DNA of 64,000 bases, taken from the NCBI GenBank assembly GCA_016795065.1, contig JAEUIU010000029.1:1-64000 (forward strand), given 5' to 3'. The position numbers and the translations under genes were made by a program. Under the pieces are notes generated by a model. That model was given only the letters and a program-made list of their open reading frames with translations. It was not told where the DNA came from and did not search any database. The DNA is from Phycisphaerae bacterium (GTDB taxonomy: Bacteria > Planctomycetota > Phycisphaerae > Phycisphaerales > SM1A02). Shown here piece by piece: positions 17,428 to 27,594 of the stretch; the first letter of the stretch is position 1, and the number at the start of each line of letters is the position of its first letter.

Positions 17428-18648
17428 TCATGACAGCGAGCGAACCGCTTCGATCACGCTCGTCGCCACCCACTCCAGTTGCGGAGCGGTGAGGTCGGCG
17501 TAGATCGGAAGGGCGATCGTCTCCTTCGCCGCCAACTCGCTTTGAACGAACGAGCCCGGCCCGCTGCCGAGGAAGGCGAAGCACTTCTGAAGGTGAAGCG
17601 GCACTGGGTAATAGACCTCGGTGCCGATCTTCCGGCGGGTGAGTTCATCCCGAACTTGGTCGCGGATCGCCGCCGGCACGCGGATGACGTACTGGTTGTA
17701 AATGTGACGGGCGCCGCGTGGCGCCGGCTGCGGGGTTCGAAGGGCGAAACCGCCGGCGGAAAGCGGTGTGGCGCTGGTCTTCGCGCCGGCAGCGAGGAAC
17801 CGCTCGTCGTAGAAGGCCGCGTTGCGCTGGCGACCGGCGCTCCAGTTGTCGAGGTGGCGCAGCTTGACGGACAGGACCGCCGCCTGCAGGGCGTCGAGTC
17901 GGGAGTTGAGTCCGACCTCGTCGTGGTAGTAGCGCGGCTCCATGCCGTGGTTGCGGAGGCGACGCATGCGATCGCCCAGTCGCTTGTCGTTACTGGTGAT
18001 GATGCCGCCGTCGCCGAACCCGCCGAGGTTCTTGCTCGGGAAAAAGCTGAAGGTGCCGATGGCGCCGCGCGAACCAACCCGGATCCCGTGGGCGTCCTCG
18101 GTACCGATGGCCTGGGCAGCGTCCTCCACGACGGGCAGCCCCTTCTCCTTGGCGATGTCGAGAATCGCATCAAGATCGGCAGCTTGACCGAAGAGGTGAA
18201 CAGGCACGAGGGCCTTTACCTTCGGGTGTCGCCTGAGCTGCTCGCGAATCGAGTTCGGGCAGATGTTGTATGTCGCCGGATCGATGTCTGCGAAGACCGG
18301 CTTCGCTCCGAGCCGATGCACCGCGCCCGCGGTGGCGAAGAAGGTGTAGGTCGGGCAGAGCACCTCATCGCCCTCGCCGACATCGAGAGCCTGGAGAGCG
18401 ATCAGGATCGCGTCGCTCCCGTTGGCGCATCCGATGGCGTGATCCGCGCGGCAATAGACCGCGATCTCCCGCTCAAGCTGCTCGACTTTCGGGCCGCCAA
18501 TGAAGTACTGGCTCTCGATCACCTCGCGCACGACCGGTTCGATCTCGGCGCGGATGGTCGCGTACTGGGCCTTGAGGTCCAGGAGCGGGACGTTCGTTTC
18601 GGTCGCGGCCTTCGCCTGCGGAACGGTCGGTGCGGCTGTCGTGCTCAT
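17428..18648 (-). CDS. DegT/DnrJ/EryC1/StrS-family PLP aminotransferase
   Basis: The protein has 406 residues from the ATG at 18648. The PLP lysine lies in GTFSFFPSKNLGGFGDGG. VPLLDLKAQYATIRAEI, EVIESQYFIGGPKVEQLE, GCANGSDAILIALQALDVGEGDEVLCPTYTF and VEDAAQAIGTE are standard for the sugar aminotransferase family (WecE/ArnB/Per group). Such enzymes aminate nucleotide-linked keto-sugars for surface glycans. No other nucleotide-sugar genes are adjacent, so the substrate is unknown. Residues 1-25 are an Ala/Thr-rich extension. dut lies directly upstream. Confidence 0.9.
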   Translation of the reverse strand: MSTTAAPTVPQAKAATETNVPLLDLKAQYATIRAEIEPVVREVIESQYFIGGPKVEQLEREIAVYCRADHAIGCANGSDAILIALQALDVGEGDEVLCPTYTFFATAGAVHRLGAKPVFADIDPATYNICPNSIREQLRRHPKVKALVPVHLFGQAADLDAILDIAKEKGLPVVEDAAQAIGTEDAHGIRVGSRGAIGTFSFFPSKNLGGFGDGGIITSNDKRLGDRMRRLRNHGMEPRYYHDEVGLNSRLDALQAAVLSVKLRHLDNWSAGRQRNAAFYDERFLAAGAKTSATPLSAGGFALRTPQPAPRGARHIYNQYVIRVPAAIRDQVRDELTRRKIGTEVYYPVPLHLQKCFAFLGSGPGSFVQSELAAKETIALPIYADLTAPQLEWVATSVIEAVRSLS

Positions 18649-18677
18649 GGCGGCGATTGTACAGCCTCGCCAGCCGA

Positions 18678-19163
18678 TCACGATTCGTTCGTGGTCGCCC
18701 GAACCCCCGCGGCGCCGCCAATGAAGCCGGTCGAGCCGAAGCCACCGACGCCTCGGGCGGTGTCCTCCAGTTCGCCGACCTCGATCACCTCCGCCCGCTC
18801 CACGCGTGCAATCACCATCTGGGCGATGCGCATGCCATGCTCGATCGTGAACGGCTGTCGTCCGAGGTTGATGAGCGGCACCTTCACCTCGCCGCGGTAA
18901 TCCGCGTCGATCGTTCCGGGAGTGTTCGGCATGGAGATGCCGTGTTTGGCGCCGAGTCCGCTGCGAGGCCGCACCTGGGCCTCAAACCCGTCGGGCAGCG
19001 CCATCGCAAAACCGCACGGCACGAGAGCGATGTCGCCGGGCTGAAGGACGATCGGGGCATCGATGCACGCCGCAAGGTCCATCCCCGCCGCGTGCGGCGT
19101 CTGGTACGCCGGAAGGATGGCTCGTGCGGAGAGTCGCCGAAAGCGAATGGGAATATTGCTCAC
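18678..19163 (-). CDS. dut: Deoxyuridine 5'-triphosphate nucleotidohydrolase
   Basis: The protein has 161 residues and all five trimeric dUTPase motifs: [42 protein letters not shown] and [10 protein letters not shown]. It hydrolyses dUTP to dUMP and pyrophosphate, keeping uracil out of DNA. The C-terminal motif V is complete and is followed by about a dozen extra residues. Its stop lies about 30 bp before the aminotransferase start, on the same strand. Confidence 0.96.
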   Translation of the reverse strand: MSNIPIRFRRLSARAILPAYQTPHAAGMDLAACIDAPIVLQPGDIALVPCGFAMALPDGFEAQVRPRSGLGAKHGISMPNTPGTIDADYRGEVKVPLINLGRQPFTIEHGMRIAQMVIARVERAEVIEVGELEDTARGVGGFGSTGFIGGAAGVRATTNES

Positions 19164-19208
19164 GCCGGTGAGTGTACCGCTGGCGCGGTTGCTCAGAGCC
19201 GCGTGCCA

Positions 19209-21236
19209 TCAGGCGGGAAGCCGAAAGCGTTGCACGTCGCCGTCGAGTTCGCGGGCAGCGTCGTCGAGGGCAGCGCTCACCGTCGCGCTTCGATCAACCG
19301 CGGCGGCCGTGCGCTTCGCCCCGTCGGAAACACGAGCCATCGCTTCATTCACCTGCTCAACGCCCTGACTCTGCACTTCGACGGAATGGGCGACCTGCTC
19401 GAACTCCGAGCGAAGCTCCTCGGCCTGACGGATGATCAGGCCCATCTGGCTGGCCACGCCGTTGGCCGTTCCGCAGCCGTCGTCGACGAGGTCGATGAAG
19501 TGGCTCATCTCGACAACGCCTTCGGTCACGGCCTGCTGCACCGCAACCACGGTCTCCTCGATCTCGAGGACGCTTGCTGCGGTTTGTGTGGCAAGCCGAT
19601 CGATCTCGCGGGCGACGACCTGGAAGCCGTGTCCCGCGGCGCCGGCCTTCTCAGCTTCGATCGCCGCATTGACCGCAAGGAGATTGGTCTGGTTGGCGAC
19701 CTTGGTGATGGCGGCCACCATCGTGTCGATGCGCGCCGCACGGTCGCGAATGGCCTCGAGGCGTGACGCCACGCTGCGACCGCCTTCGTTGAGCCGGCCC
19801 ATCTGCTTGCCGAGATCAACCAGCGCCGTGCGTCCGCTCGTCGCGGTGGTCGCCGCGAACTCCGCGGCCCTGGCAAGTCCGACCATCGTGGTCGAGAGCT
19901 GCCGTGAGCTTGCGTTCATGTGACAGGTTGCCGCGGCCACCTGCTCGACCGAGGCGGCGAACTCGCGGACCGCCGCTTCCTGATCGTGGGCGACGCCAAG
20001 GACGGTGCCGCTGGACCGGACGATCTCGCCGCTCGTGCCGCGAATCCGACCGATGAGGGCCGCGAGATCGGTGTTGGTGTCGCGAAGTGCCCCCAGGAGC
20101 GCTCTGGCCTCGCCTTCACCTATCACTTCCGGGGGCTCGGAGAGATCGCCTTCGGCAATCCGTCGCGTGGCCAGTACCGCCGCATCAAGTGGTGATGCGA
20201 TGCGCCGCGACAGGCCCAGCGCGACGCCGATCGCGAAGGTGCAGGCCACACCGATCGCCATGAGCAGCGTCTGCCGTAGCGTCGTCAGCGATGCGAGGGC
20301 CTCGGCCTCAGATTGGCTCGCGACGAGCGACCAGCCGAAGCTCGGCGAGGACGCCCACGCCGCCAGCAATGCGTCGCCATCCGGACCGCGCAAGCTTCCC
20401 GAGCCTTGCTCTCCGGCCGCGGCTGCGGCGAGGACATCACCCATGTCGCGCTCGCTCGCATCAGCGCCAGCGTCCGATCCGAACGCGACGACGGATTCCG
20501 GCAGGAGCGAAACGCGATCTTCCCCTGCAGCAAGAGTCACCACCCAGCCGCCCGCTTGCCGCGAGGCCGCGATGACCATGCCTGTCGATCCAAGGCCGCT
20601 TTTCGCATCGATGACCGCACGCACCTGGTCGATTGGGATCTCGATCGCGACAAGGCCCACCACGCGCTCATCTGCCAGGACGGGTCCGACCCCCCAGGGG
20701 GAAATGTGGTTCCCGTCGACGCAAACGACCAGAGTGGGCTCGCAATGTCGTAACGCACTTTCGCACGCCGCAGCCAAGGCGGCGCCGCCAGGACCGTCCG
20801 CGACCCGCGAGCCTCTTGGCGCCGAGTCCATGAGCGTTTCGATCACCATTCCATCAGGCGAAACGAGGAGTACGTCGTTCAGATCGTAAGCGGCCGCGAG
20901 TCCCTCAAACGCGGCGCCGAATCCATCTCGCTCCGCCCTCAGCTGTTGCCCCAGCGACTCGTTACGGAGGAGGCTGGCCAGGAGGCGAAGTCGCTCAGCC
21001 GCGAATGCCTCAAGCGCTCCAGCCCGGGGGCGCACAACCTCTTCCAGTCGGGCTGAAGCGGCGGAAGCCGCGGACTGCGAAATGAATCGATCGGCGACCA
21101 CCGCTATCAGGACCACCGGCACCACCGCCGCAAGGGTGATCCAGACCAAGAGCCGCGTCCTGATCGAGACGACGCGACCCGGCTCGGGGGAGGTTGGTGC
21201 GGTCTGCTGGGCCGTTTCGGCGCTTCGCTCAGTCAT
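19209..21236 (-). CDS. Methyl-accepting-type chemoreceptor of the ACF (Wsp-like) class
   Basis: The protein has 675 residues. TM1 spans about 28-48. A large periplasmic sensor domain follows (to about 320; double-Cache-like: [32 protein letters not shown]), then TM2, a HAMP domain with [25 protein letters not shown], and a signalling domain. The hairpin tip reads [39 protein letters not shown]. The EAEKAG...VVAREI wording matches WspA/alternative-cellular-function receptors rather than flagellar ones (EAARAGEAGRGFAVVADE). It probably feeds a diguanylate cyclase or other output, not swimming. No CheA, CheW or CheR gene is in the window. The binding-protein-like gene lies 16 bp upstream on the same strand. 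Confidence 0.88.
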   Translation of the reverse strand: MTERSAETAQQTAPTSPEPGRVVSIRTRLLVWITLAAVVPVVLIAVVADRFISQSAASAASARLEEVVRPRAGALEAFAAERLRLLASLLRNESLGQQLRAERDGFGAAFEGLAAAYDLNDVLLVSPDGMVIETLMDSAPRGSRVADGPGGAALAAACESALRHCEPTLVVCVDGNHISPWGVGPVLADERVVGLVAIEIPIDQVRAVIDAKSGLGSTGMVIAASRQAGGWVVTLAAGEDRVSLLPESVVAFGSDAGADASERDMGDVLAAAAAGEQGSGSLRGPDGDALLAAWASSPSFGWSLVASQSEAEALASLTTLRQTLLMAIGVACTFAIGVALGLSRRIASPLDAAVLATRRIAEGDLSEPPEVIGEGEARALLGALRDTNTDLAALIGRIRGTSGEIVRSSGTVLGVAHDQEAAVREFAASVEQVAAATCHMNASSRQLSTTMVGLARAAEFAATTATSGRTALVDLGKQMGRLNEGGRSVASRLEAIRDRAARIDTMVAAITKVANQTNLLAVNAAIEAEKAGAAGHGFQVVAREIDRLATQTAASVLEIEETVVAVQQAVTEGVVEMSHFIDLVDDGCGTANGVASQMGLIIRQAEELRSEFEQVAHSVEVQSQGVEQVNEAMARVSDGAKRTAAAVDRSATVSAALDDAARELDGDVQRFRLPA

Positions 21237-21252
21237 GTCCCGGATCCCTTTC

Positions 21253-22497
21253 CTAGGTTCGCCCGCCCGCTCCCGCGGTGAGTTCGACGAGCCCTAGCAG
21301 TTCGCTCATCCGTCTTGGCCGTCGGAGGCCCGAGGTCATGACGGTCACCAATTCGACGCCGCTTCCGACCCGCGCCACGTTCACGCCCCTCCATGCCGCG
21401 CCGGTGAGACGGTCGATGCGGATCGGCCCATGCTCGGTGGAGATGCTCATGTCGCGCATGACTGCTGCGATGGCACGGCCATCGGCCACGCCGACCCGCC
21501 GGATTGCCTGCTCGGCCAGTTCGATGCCGACGGTCACGCCGACCGTCAGGGCGCCAGGTGCGGTGTCATCACCCAGGTCGAAGCCGTCGAATGCGATGTA
21601 GTCGCCGGTCAGCGCCGCCGCGTGCTGGGTGTGCCGCGACGGCATGCGTCCCACATGCACGCATGGCGCCACGTCCGGCGTGACACCCGCGCGCCGCAGC
21701 GCAGCAGCCATTGCCGTGGCGAGTTCCTCGTCCGCGCTGACGATGACCATCGACGGCTTACCGCGGGCGATCTCTGCAGCCGCGGCATCGAGCGATGTCT
21801 CGTCGCCTGCGGCGATGAGCACATCCGCGACAAGGTCGCTCGCCGATGCCTTCAGAAGGTCGCGTGCGAACAGCCGTCCTGCATGTTCCTCCGGCCTGCT
21901 TCCCGTGACGAGAGCCGCGCGTCGGCCTAACGCCTCGAGCCCCCACGCGATGACGGGCCCGAACCGCTGGTTAGGAAGGCCGCCGAGATCGATCGCGAGG
22001 GAGGAGCTCGGAGCAACGGTCGGCAGCACACTCACGCATGCGACGCCGTGACGTGACGCGACGCTCTCGATGGCGGATCGTTCATTCGAGTCGCACGCCA
22101 CGACAAGTACGCAGGCCCCCTGATCGCGCACAAGCCGCTCCGCAACGGCGGCATAGGCCGCACGACCCGTGCCGGCCCGACGGATGAGAAGCTCCGGCGG
22201 GCGGCGCCCCTGGCTCTCGCCCAAGGCCTTCTCGCTTGCGATCCTGAGCGCATCGCATGCGGGCTGGGCAACCGAGTCCGGCACGATCACTCCGATGACG
22301 GGCGGCCCGTCCGTTCGTTCTGCTCCCAGTTCGGTGGTGCTCATCCACCTGTCGTCAACGACACGAATCGCAATCGCCCCGGTGAGGGCGAGCGATGCCA
22401 GAAGGAACACCGATCGGAACGGAAATGCGATGGACACGGGCTCTCGATATGTGACCGGCAACAGGACGTCGGTCTCCTTATCGGCTGCCCCAGACAT
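21253..22497 (-). CDS. Membrane-anchored periplasmic-binding-protein-like sensor (type 1 PBP fold)
   Basis: The protein has 414 residues from the ATG at 22497. A single hydrophobic anchor (about 25-45) precedes an extracytoplasmic domain. The alternating beta/alpha pattern of a type 1 periplasmic binding protein is evident: [118 protein letters not shown]. This resembles branched-chain amino acid or urea-type receptors. There is no lipobox and no permease or ATPase gene nearby. The next gene is a chemoreceptor, so I infer a ligand-capturing partner for signalling rather than for transport. The ligand is unknown. Confidence 0.7.
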   Translation of the reverse strand: MSGAADKETDVLLPVTYREPVSIAFPFRSVFLLASLALTGAIAIRVVDDRWMSTTELGAERTDGPPVIGVIVPDSVAQPACDALRIASEKALGESQGRRPPELLIRRAGTGRAAYAAVAERLVRDQGACVLVVACDSNERSAIESVASRHGVACVSVLPTVAPSSSLAIDLGGLPNQRFGPVIAWGLEALGRRAALVTGSRPEEHAGRLFARDLLKASASDLVADVLIAAGDETSLDAAAAEIARGKPSMVIVSADEELATAMAAALRRAGVTPDVAPCVHVGRMPSRHTQHAAALTGDYIAFDGFDLGDDTAPGALTVGVTVGIELAEQAIRRVGVADGRAIAAVMRDMSISTEHGPIRIDRLTGAAWRGVNVARVGSGVELVTVMTSGLRRPRRMSELLGLVELTAGAGGRT

Positions 22498-22761
22498 CGG
22501 TTTGACTGCGGATGCGAAGCGGACTCGGAACAGGTGGTTGCTGGCCCTTTCGGCCCAATGCCTCATCACGCAGAGCGATCACGCGAAGTCATCGCGCACA
22601 TGCATAAGGCGGCCGAAAATTCGTCGTTTGGACTGATTCGCGGCCTACTTTGGCAAGGACCGATAGACTCGCTCCCACCAACACCAACGACGTCGATCCG
22701 GGGCCGAGAACCAGTTCACTCCCTACTCGAATCCCCTAACGGATCGCTTCGTTTCAACCGC
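22498..22761. other. Divergent intergenic region between sensor gene and nrfH
   Basis: A 264-bp gap separates two divergent transcription units, so promoters for both must lie here or close by. I see no convincing FNR-type palindrome (TTGAT-N4-ATCAA) or NarL heptamer pair. A near-match to the 11-bp motif (CTAACGGATCG) lies at about 22735, just upstream of the nrfH start. Confidence 0.5.
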
Positions 22762-23256
22762 ATGTCCGACGACCACACCACTCCCACGCCACGTCATGGA
22801 TCGCGACGGCTTCTCGTCGTCGCAGCCGTCCTACTCGGCGTCGCGTTCGGCGCGGCGGCCAACACCTTCCGCTATGCCGAAGGCTGGGCGTACCTTTCCA
22901 ACGACCCGAAGGCGTGCGTGAACTGTCACGTGATGCGCGAGCAGTACGAGGCTTGGCAAGGCGGGTCACATCACCACGTCGCGACCTGCAACGACTGTCA
23001 TGTCCCGCAGGGCTTCCCGTGGAAGTGGATCGCCAAGGCCGACGCTGGCTTCCGGCACTCGAAGGCATTCACGCTGCAGGACTGGAACGAGCCGATCCGC
23101 ATGATTCCCCGTAGCCGGGCGAATGTCCTTGACAATTGCGTGCGTTGCCACGCCGAGCTCACCGACCAGATGGGCGCTCACGGCGACGCCGCCCACCGCG
23201 ATCCGGCCGACTGCATCCGCTGCCACGCCGACGTCGGTCACGGACCGCCCCGCTAA
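22762..23256 (+). CDS. nrfH: Cytochrome c nitrite reductase small subunit (tetraheme quinol dehydrogenase)
   Basis: The protein has 164 residues. An uncleaved N-terminal membrane anchor spans about 16-35. Four heme-binding motifs are visible: CVNCH (52-56), CNDCH (76-80), CVRCH (126-130) and CIRCH (151-155). The spacing and the block VNCHVMREQYEAWQGGSHH...CNDCHVP identify the NapC/NirT-family NrfH. It passes electrons from menaquinol to NrfA at the periplasmic face of the membrane. The menaquinone genes at 5-13 kb would supply the donor. The gene lies 46 bp ahead of nrfA, and its TAA stop is in an exact copy of the 11-bp motif. Confidence 0.95.
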   Translation: MSDDHTTPTPRHGSRRLLVVAAVLLGVAFGAAANTFRYAEGWAYLSNDPKACVNCHVMREQYEAWQGGSHHHVATCNDCHVPQGFPWKWIAKADAGFRHSKAFTLQDWNEPIRMIPRSRANVLDNCVRCHAELTDQMGAHGDAAHRDPADCIRCHADVGHGPPR

Positions 23257-23263
23257 CGATTCG
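23253..23263 (+). repeat. 11-bp motif copy 9 (CTAACGATTCG)
   Basis: Provides the nrfH TAA stop. Confidence 0.85.
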
Positions 23264-23302
23264 CTCAACCCATCCTCGCACCTCCATTCCTCGCCACACG
23301 CC

Positions 23303-24748
23303 ATGGGCACCAAACTCCTCTTCGGCACCGTCCTACTCGTTTCCGCCTCGATGACGCTCGGCGCCATGTGGCTTCACGACAACATCGAGGAACGCAAGGC
23401 CGAGGGCCACGAGGTCGCCTTCCGGGTCGGCGAGATCTCCGAGGAAACGGTCGACCCGGCGGTCTGGGGCAAGACGTTTCCCCGCCAGTACGACTCGTAC
23501 AAGCGCACCTCCGACATCGCCCATACCCGTTACGGCGGCTCGGAGGCCATCTCCAAGGTCGGCGACGGCGCCACCTGGACCAAGCTCTGGGCGGGCTATC
23601 CCTTCTCGGTCGACTACCGTGAGGAACGCGGCCATGCCTACATGTTGGTTGACCAGCGCGAGACGGAGCGCGTCAAGCAATTCAAGCAGCCGGGGGCCTG
23701 CCTGCACTGTCATGCGTCGGTGATTCCTGCGTATTACAAGAAGGGTGTCGATGCCGGTGCGCCGGCCAACGACCGCCAGGCCGCGATCATGAAGGGCTTC
23801 GAGGAGGTCTGTCGCATGCCCTACTCCGATGCGACCGCGCTGGTCGAGCATCCGGTGAGCTGCGGCGACTGCCATGACCCCTCGTCGATGGCCCTACGCG
23901 TGACGCGACCAGGCTTCCTGAACGGCATCGCGGCGCTGGCCGAAAGCGATGAGCCGCTGGTACACCTCGAGAGCATCAACCGATGGCGCGGCGGAAGCCG
24001 TTCCGAACGCTATGACCCGAACGCCCTCGCGTCGCGACAGGAGATGCGCACGTTCGTTTGCGCCCAATGCCACGTCGAATACCACTTCGCCGGCGAGAAG
24101 AAGCTCGTCACATATCCGTGGAGCAACGGCATCGAGGCCGAGGACGCCGAGCGCTACTACGACGAGATCGGCTGGAAGGACTTCACCCACGCGACCACGG
24201 GCACACCGGTCCTGAAGGCCCAGCATCCGGAATTCGAACTGTGGAATCGCGGCGTGCACGCCGCGAGCGGAGTCGCCTGCGCTGACTGTCATATGCCCTA
24301 CGTCCGTGAGGGCGCGATCAAGGTGAGTTCCCACCATGTGCGCAGCCCGCTGCTGGACGTGAACCGCTCCTGCCAAACTTGCCACCGCCAGAACGAGGTG
24401 GAGATCCAGCGCCGCGTCACCGAGATCCAGGACCGGACCAGGCATCTCATGGATCGGGCCGAGGCTGCCTGCCTGGACGTGGTCGCGGCCTTGGAGGCGG
24501 CGAAGAGCCGCGTCACGGACGACGCCGCGTTAGGGCCTGCCCGGAAGCTCCATCGCGCTGCCCAATGGCGACTCGACTACGTCAACGCCGAGAATTCCAT
24601 GGGTTTCCACGCTCCCGGAGAGGCCCTTCGCCTCCTCGGTGAGTCGATCGATCTGGCCCGTCAGGGCGTCACCGAGGCTGAACGGCTCGGTCGCGGCGAT
24701 CGCCGTGTCGATTCCCAAGACAGCGCCGAGGCCAATGCAAAGAAATAG
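23303..24748 (+). CDS. nrfA: Ammonia-forming cytochrome c nitrite reductase, catalytic subunit (CXXCH type)
   Basis: The protein has 481 residues. An N-terminal signal/anchor (1-22) is followed by five heme motifs: CLHCH (133-137), CGDCH (187-191), CAQCH (253-257), CADCH (326-330) and CQTCH (357-361). NrfA hallmarks include CAQCHVEYHF (active-site Tyr), KAQHPEFELW and the C-terminal helical part. The first, catalytic heme site has CXXCH instead of the classical CXXCK, a known minority variant. It reduces nitrite to ammonium (DNRA) in the periplasm together with NrfH. No regulator, transporter or dedicated heme lyase (NrfEFG) is adjacent. Confidence 0.94.
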   Translation: MGTKLLFGTVLLVSASMTLGAMWLHDNIEERKAEGHEVAFRVGEISEETVDPAVWGKTFPRQYDSYKRTSDIAHTRYGGSEAISKVGDGATWTKLWAGYPFSVDYREERGHAYMLVDQRETERVKQFKQPGACLHCHASVIPAYYKKGVDAGAPANDRQAAIMKGFEEVCRMPYSDATALVEHPVSCGDCHDPSSMALRVTRPGFLNGIAALAESDEPLVHLESINRWRGGSRSERYDPNALASRQEMRTFVCAQCHVEYHFAGEKKLVTYPWSNGIEAEDAERYYDEIGWKDFTHATTGTPVLKAQHPEFELWNRGVHAASGVACADCHMPYVREGAIKVSSHHVRSPLLDVNRSCQTCHRQNEVEIQRRVTEIQDRTRHLMDRAEAACLDVVAALEAAKSRVTDDAALGPARKLHRAAQWRLDYVNAENSMGFHAPGEALRLLGESIDLARQGVTEAERLGRGDRRVDSQDSAEANAKK

Positions 24749-24868
24749 CAGTTGAATTCCGGCCCAAGGTCGAAGGCGGGAAGAACCGATCCAATGTTTC
24801 GGTTCGAGCGGTCAGGTCGCAATCGTGCGGCGCAAACCTCCGTTCGTTACCGACGCCGAGGTTCCCGC

Positions 24869-27586
24869 ATGCGCCCCACCCCAACGTTCCCCCGAGTTTG
24901 CCTTCGAGCCCATCCGCCGCTCGCCGCCGCCGTTGTGGCCTGTTCGTTGGCGCTGCCGTCCCCGGGTTTCGCCCGCTTGGACGACCCCGACGAGCAACCA
25001 GGCATGCAGGAGATGAACACCTCCGACTCGGCCCAGATGGGCGGCGGAGAGCAGTTCGCCAGCGACCGACCGCTCACGCAGGCCGAGATCGATTTCTTTG
25101 AGAAGAAGATCCGGCCGGTGCTCGTCGCCCAGTGTTACGCGTGTCACTCCGCCCAGGCCACGCGCCTGAAGGGCGAACTCCTTCTGGATACGCGTGAGGG
25201 AACGCTGAAGGGCGGGAACATCGGAGCCGCGGTCGTGCCTGGCTATGTGGATGAGAGCCTGCTCATTCAAGCCATCCGTTACGAGGATCAGGATCTCGAG
25301 ATGCCTCCCAAGGGGAAGCTATCCGCGGACGTCATCCGGGACTTCGAGACCTGGGTTGCGATGGGTGCTCCGGACCCTCGCTCGAAGAGCGCGGGCACGA
25401 TCGACGCCGCCGGTCCGGACCTGACCGGGGCCGCCGTCGACATCGAGAAGGGGCGGCAGTTCTGGGCGTTTCAACGACCGGTCAAGCCAGCCGCCCCCGA
25501 GGTGACGAATGTGTCATGGCCGCTCGGCGAGCTCGACCGATTCACGCTCGCGTCGATGGAAGCCGTCGGTGCCGCCCCGACCGAAGACGCCGAACGGCGC
25601 GTGTGGCTGCGACGGGTGACCTTCGACCTGACCGGGCTGCCCCCAACGGTCGAGGAGTTGGAGGCGTTCGAGAGGGACAAGGCCGGCAACGCGTACGAGC
25701 GTGCCGTCGACCGCCTGCTCGCCTCGACGGCATTCGGCGAGCGATGGGGACGCCACTGGCTCGATGTCGCCCGCTATGGCGAATCGAGCGGCAAGGAAAG
25801 CAACGTCATCTATCCGCATGCGTGGCGCTATCGCGACTACGTGATCGATTCCTTCAACAAGGACAAGCCATTCGATCGCTTCGTGCGCGAGCAGATCGCC
25901 GGTGACCTTCTCCCCTACGCCAACGAGACTGAGCGGGCAGAACAGCTCGTTGCGACGGCCTACCTGGCGTTAGGTCCGAAGTCGCACTCGGCCCAGAACC
26001 CGCGGCAATTCGCCGCCGATCTGGCTGACGAACAGATCGATGCGGTGACGCAGGGATTCCTGGGCGTGACCGTCGCCTGCGCTCGCTGCCACGACCACAA
26101 GTTCGATCCGATCCCGCAGCGGGACTACTACGCCCTCGCGGGGATCTTCCTTTCCACCCGAACGGCCTTTGGTACTGAACGCTCCGCCGGAAACCGCCAT
26201 GTCGGTCCGCTGGTAGAGCTTCCGGCAGGCGCCGACATCTCCACCGGCCCGACGATGCCCGTTGCCCGGCGCTCCCTCATTGAGGCAGCCGCGGAGCGAC
26301 TCGCGCGAGAGGCCGAGAAGGCCGCCGAGGAAGCCCGCGGTGCCGAACGGGACAACGTGCAACTCTTCAGGATCAAGCAGCAGCGCGATCAGTCAAAGGT
26401 CCTCGAGACGATCCTCGAGCGGTTTGACGCAGAGGGCAATTCGACCGAGATGAACCGGGTGACGATGGGCGTGGTCGAAGGCACGCGGATGATCGACGCG
26501 CCACTTCTCACCCGAGGCGAGATCGACAAGCCCGCCGAACGAGTGCCTAGGGGACTCGTGCAGGTACTGGCCAGCGGCGACCAGACCGACCTCTCCGAAT
26601 TGCGGGCTCCCGACGCGCCGGAAGGCAGCGGCCGAGCCGAACTCGCCGCATGGATCGCCTCGCCCGACCATCCCCTGACCGCCCGGGTCTGGGCCAATCG
26701 CGTGTGGCTGCACCTCTTCGGCCGCGGCATCGTTCCGACGCCGGACAACTTCGGCAACAGCGGCGTACCCCCCACCGACCAGCGACTCCTCGACTGGCTT
26801 TCCCAACGGCTCGTTGAGCATCGCTGGTCGACCAAGTCGCTGATTCGCGAGATCGTCCTCAGTCACACGTACCGGCTCGCGTCCCATGACGTGTCGTCGA
26901 ACACCAAGGCCGACCCGGAGAACACCACCTTCTGGCGCTACCCGAATCGCCGCCTCGAGGCCGAGGCGATTCGTGATGCGATGCTGGCCGCAGCCGGAAC
27001 GCTCGACACCCACAGGCCCGTCGGCTCCGTCGTCAACTTTGCCGAGGGCGCCCTTCGCGGCCCCGGCATGCAACAGCTCGTTCAGTTCGACACCACGACG
27101 ACGACCCGCAGCGTCTACCTCCCGATCGTGCGCGACCAGGTCCCCGAGGCCCTCGAACTCTTTGACTTCGCCGAGCCGGCCTTCGTCTCGGGTGACCGGG
27201 CCGAGACGAATGTGGCGACCCAGGCCCTGTACCTCATGAACGCGCCGGAGGTCATGCGGGCCGCAGATGCCTTCTCGCAGCGGCTCCTCGCATCGAAGGG
27301 CTCCGACAATGACCGCATCGTCTCTGCTTTCCAGATCGCCCTCGGACGCAAGCCCATCGCTCCAGAGCTGAACGCGACCCGCGATTTCCTGCGCGACTTC
27401 GCCAAGGCCAACGCTGCTCCCAAGCCCAGCGCCGAGCGGCCCCGCAACGGCGGCGCTCGAGGGAGGCTCCGCGATCGTTTCGCAGGCCGCGACCCGGCGG
27501 ACGCTGCCCCAAGCGGCGAGGCCGCGGCCTGGTCAGCCTTCTGCCAGACCCTCTTCCAGAGCGCCGAGTTCCGAACCATCCGCTAG
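24869..27586 (+). CDS. Planctomycete cytochrome c / DUF1549 / DUF1553 (PSD1) protein
   Basis: The protein has 905 residues from the ATG at 24869, after which a signal sequence is visible; an ATG at 24794 would add 25 residues. Domains in order: a PSCyt1 heme module with VAQCYACHSAQATRLKGELLLDTREGTLKGG (heme motif about residue 90), the PSCyt2/DUF1549 domain (LDRFTLASMEAVG, RVTFDLTGLPPTVEELEAF, HWLDVARYGESSG), a further CARCHDHKFDPI motif, and the PSD1/DUF1553 domain (TARVWANRVWLHLFGRGIVPTPDNFG, IVLSHTYRLAS, YPNRRLEAEAIRDAML). These large exported proteins are characteristic of planctomycetes, and their biochemistry is not settled. It is paired with a DUF1501 gene 57 bp downstream, the standard arrangement. 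Confidence 0.93.
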   Translation: MRPTPTFPRVCLRAHPPLAAAVVACSLALPSPGFARLDDPDEQPGMQEMNTSDSAQMGGGEQFASDRPLTQAEIDFFEKKIRPVLVAQCYACHSAQATRLKGELLLDTREGTLKGGNIGAAVVPGYVDESLLIQAIRYEDQDLEMPPKGKLSADVIRDFETWVAMGAPDPRSKSAGTIDAAGPDLTGAAVDIEKGRQFWAFQRPVKPAAPEVTNVSWPLGELDRFTLASMEAVGAAPTEDAERRVWLRRVTFDLTGLPPTVEELEAFERDKAGNAYERAVDRLLASTAFGERWGRHWLDVARYGESSGKESNVIYPHAWRYRDYVIDSFNKDKPFDRFVREQIAGDLLPYANETERAEQLVATAYLALGPKSHSAQNPRQFAADLADEQIDAVTQGFLGVTVACARCHDHKFDPIPQRDYYALAGIFLSTRTAFGTERSAGNRHVGPLVELPAGADISTGPTMPVARRSLIEAAAERLAREAEKAAEEARGAERDNVQLFRIKQQRDQSKVLETILERFDAEGNSTEMNRVTMGVVEGTRMIDAPLLTRGEIDKPAERVPRGLVQVLASGDQTDLSELRAPDAPEGSGRAELAAWIASPDHPLTARVWANRVWLHLFGRGIVPTPDNFGNSGVPPTDQRLLDWLSQRLVEHRWSTKSLIREIVLSHTYRLASHDVSSNTKADPENTTFWRYPNRRLEAEAIRDAMLAAAGTLDTHRPVGSVVNFAEGALRGPGMQQLVQFDTTTTTRSVYLPIVRDQVPEALELFDFAEPAFVSGDRAETNVATQALYLMNAPEVMRAADAFSQRLLASKGSDNDRIVSAFQIALGRKPIAPELNATRDFLRDFAKANAAPKPSAERPRNGGARGRLRDRFAGRDPADAAPSGEAAAWSAFCQTLFQSAEFRTIR

Positions 27587-27594
27587 CTTGATTC

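Noticed and set aside
21920..21980. CCTAAC and GTTAGG in opposite orientation about 45 bp apart, attC-like
   Set aside because: It lies inside the binding-protein gene, the last core base does not fit, and no L-box symmetry is seen between the cores.
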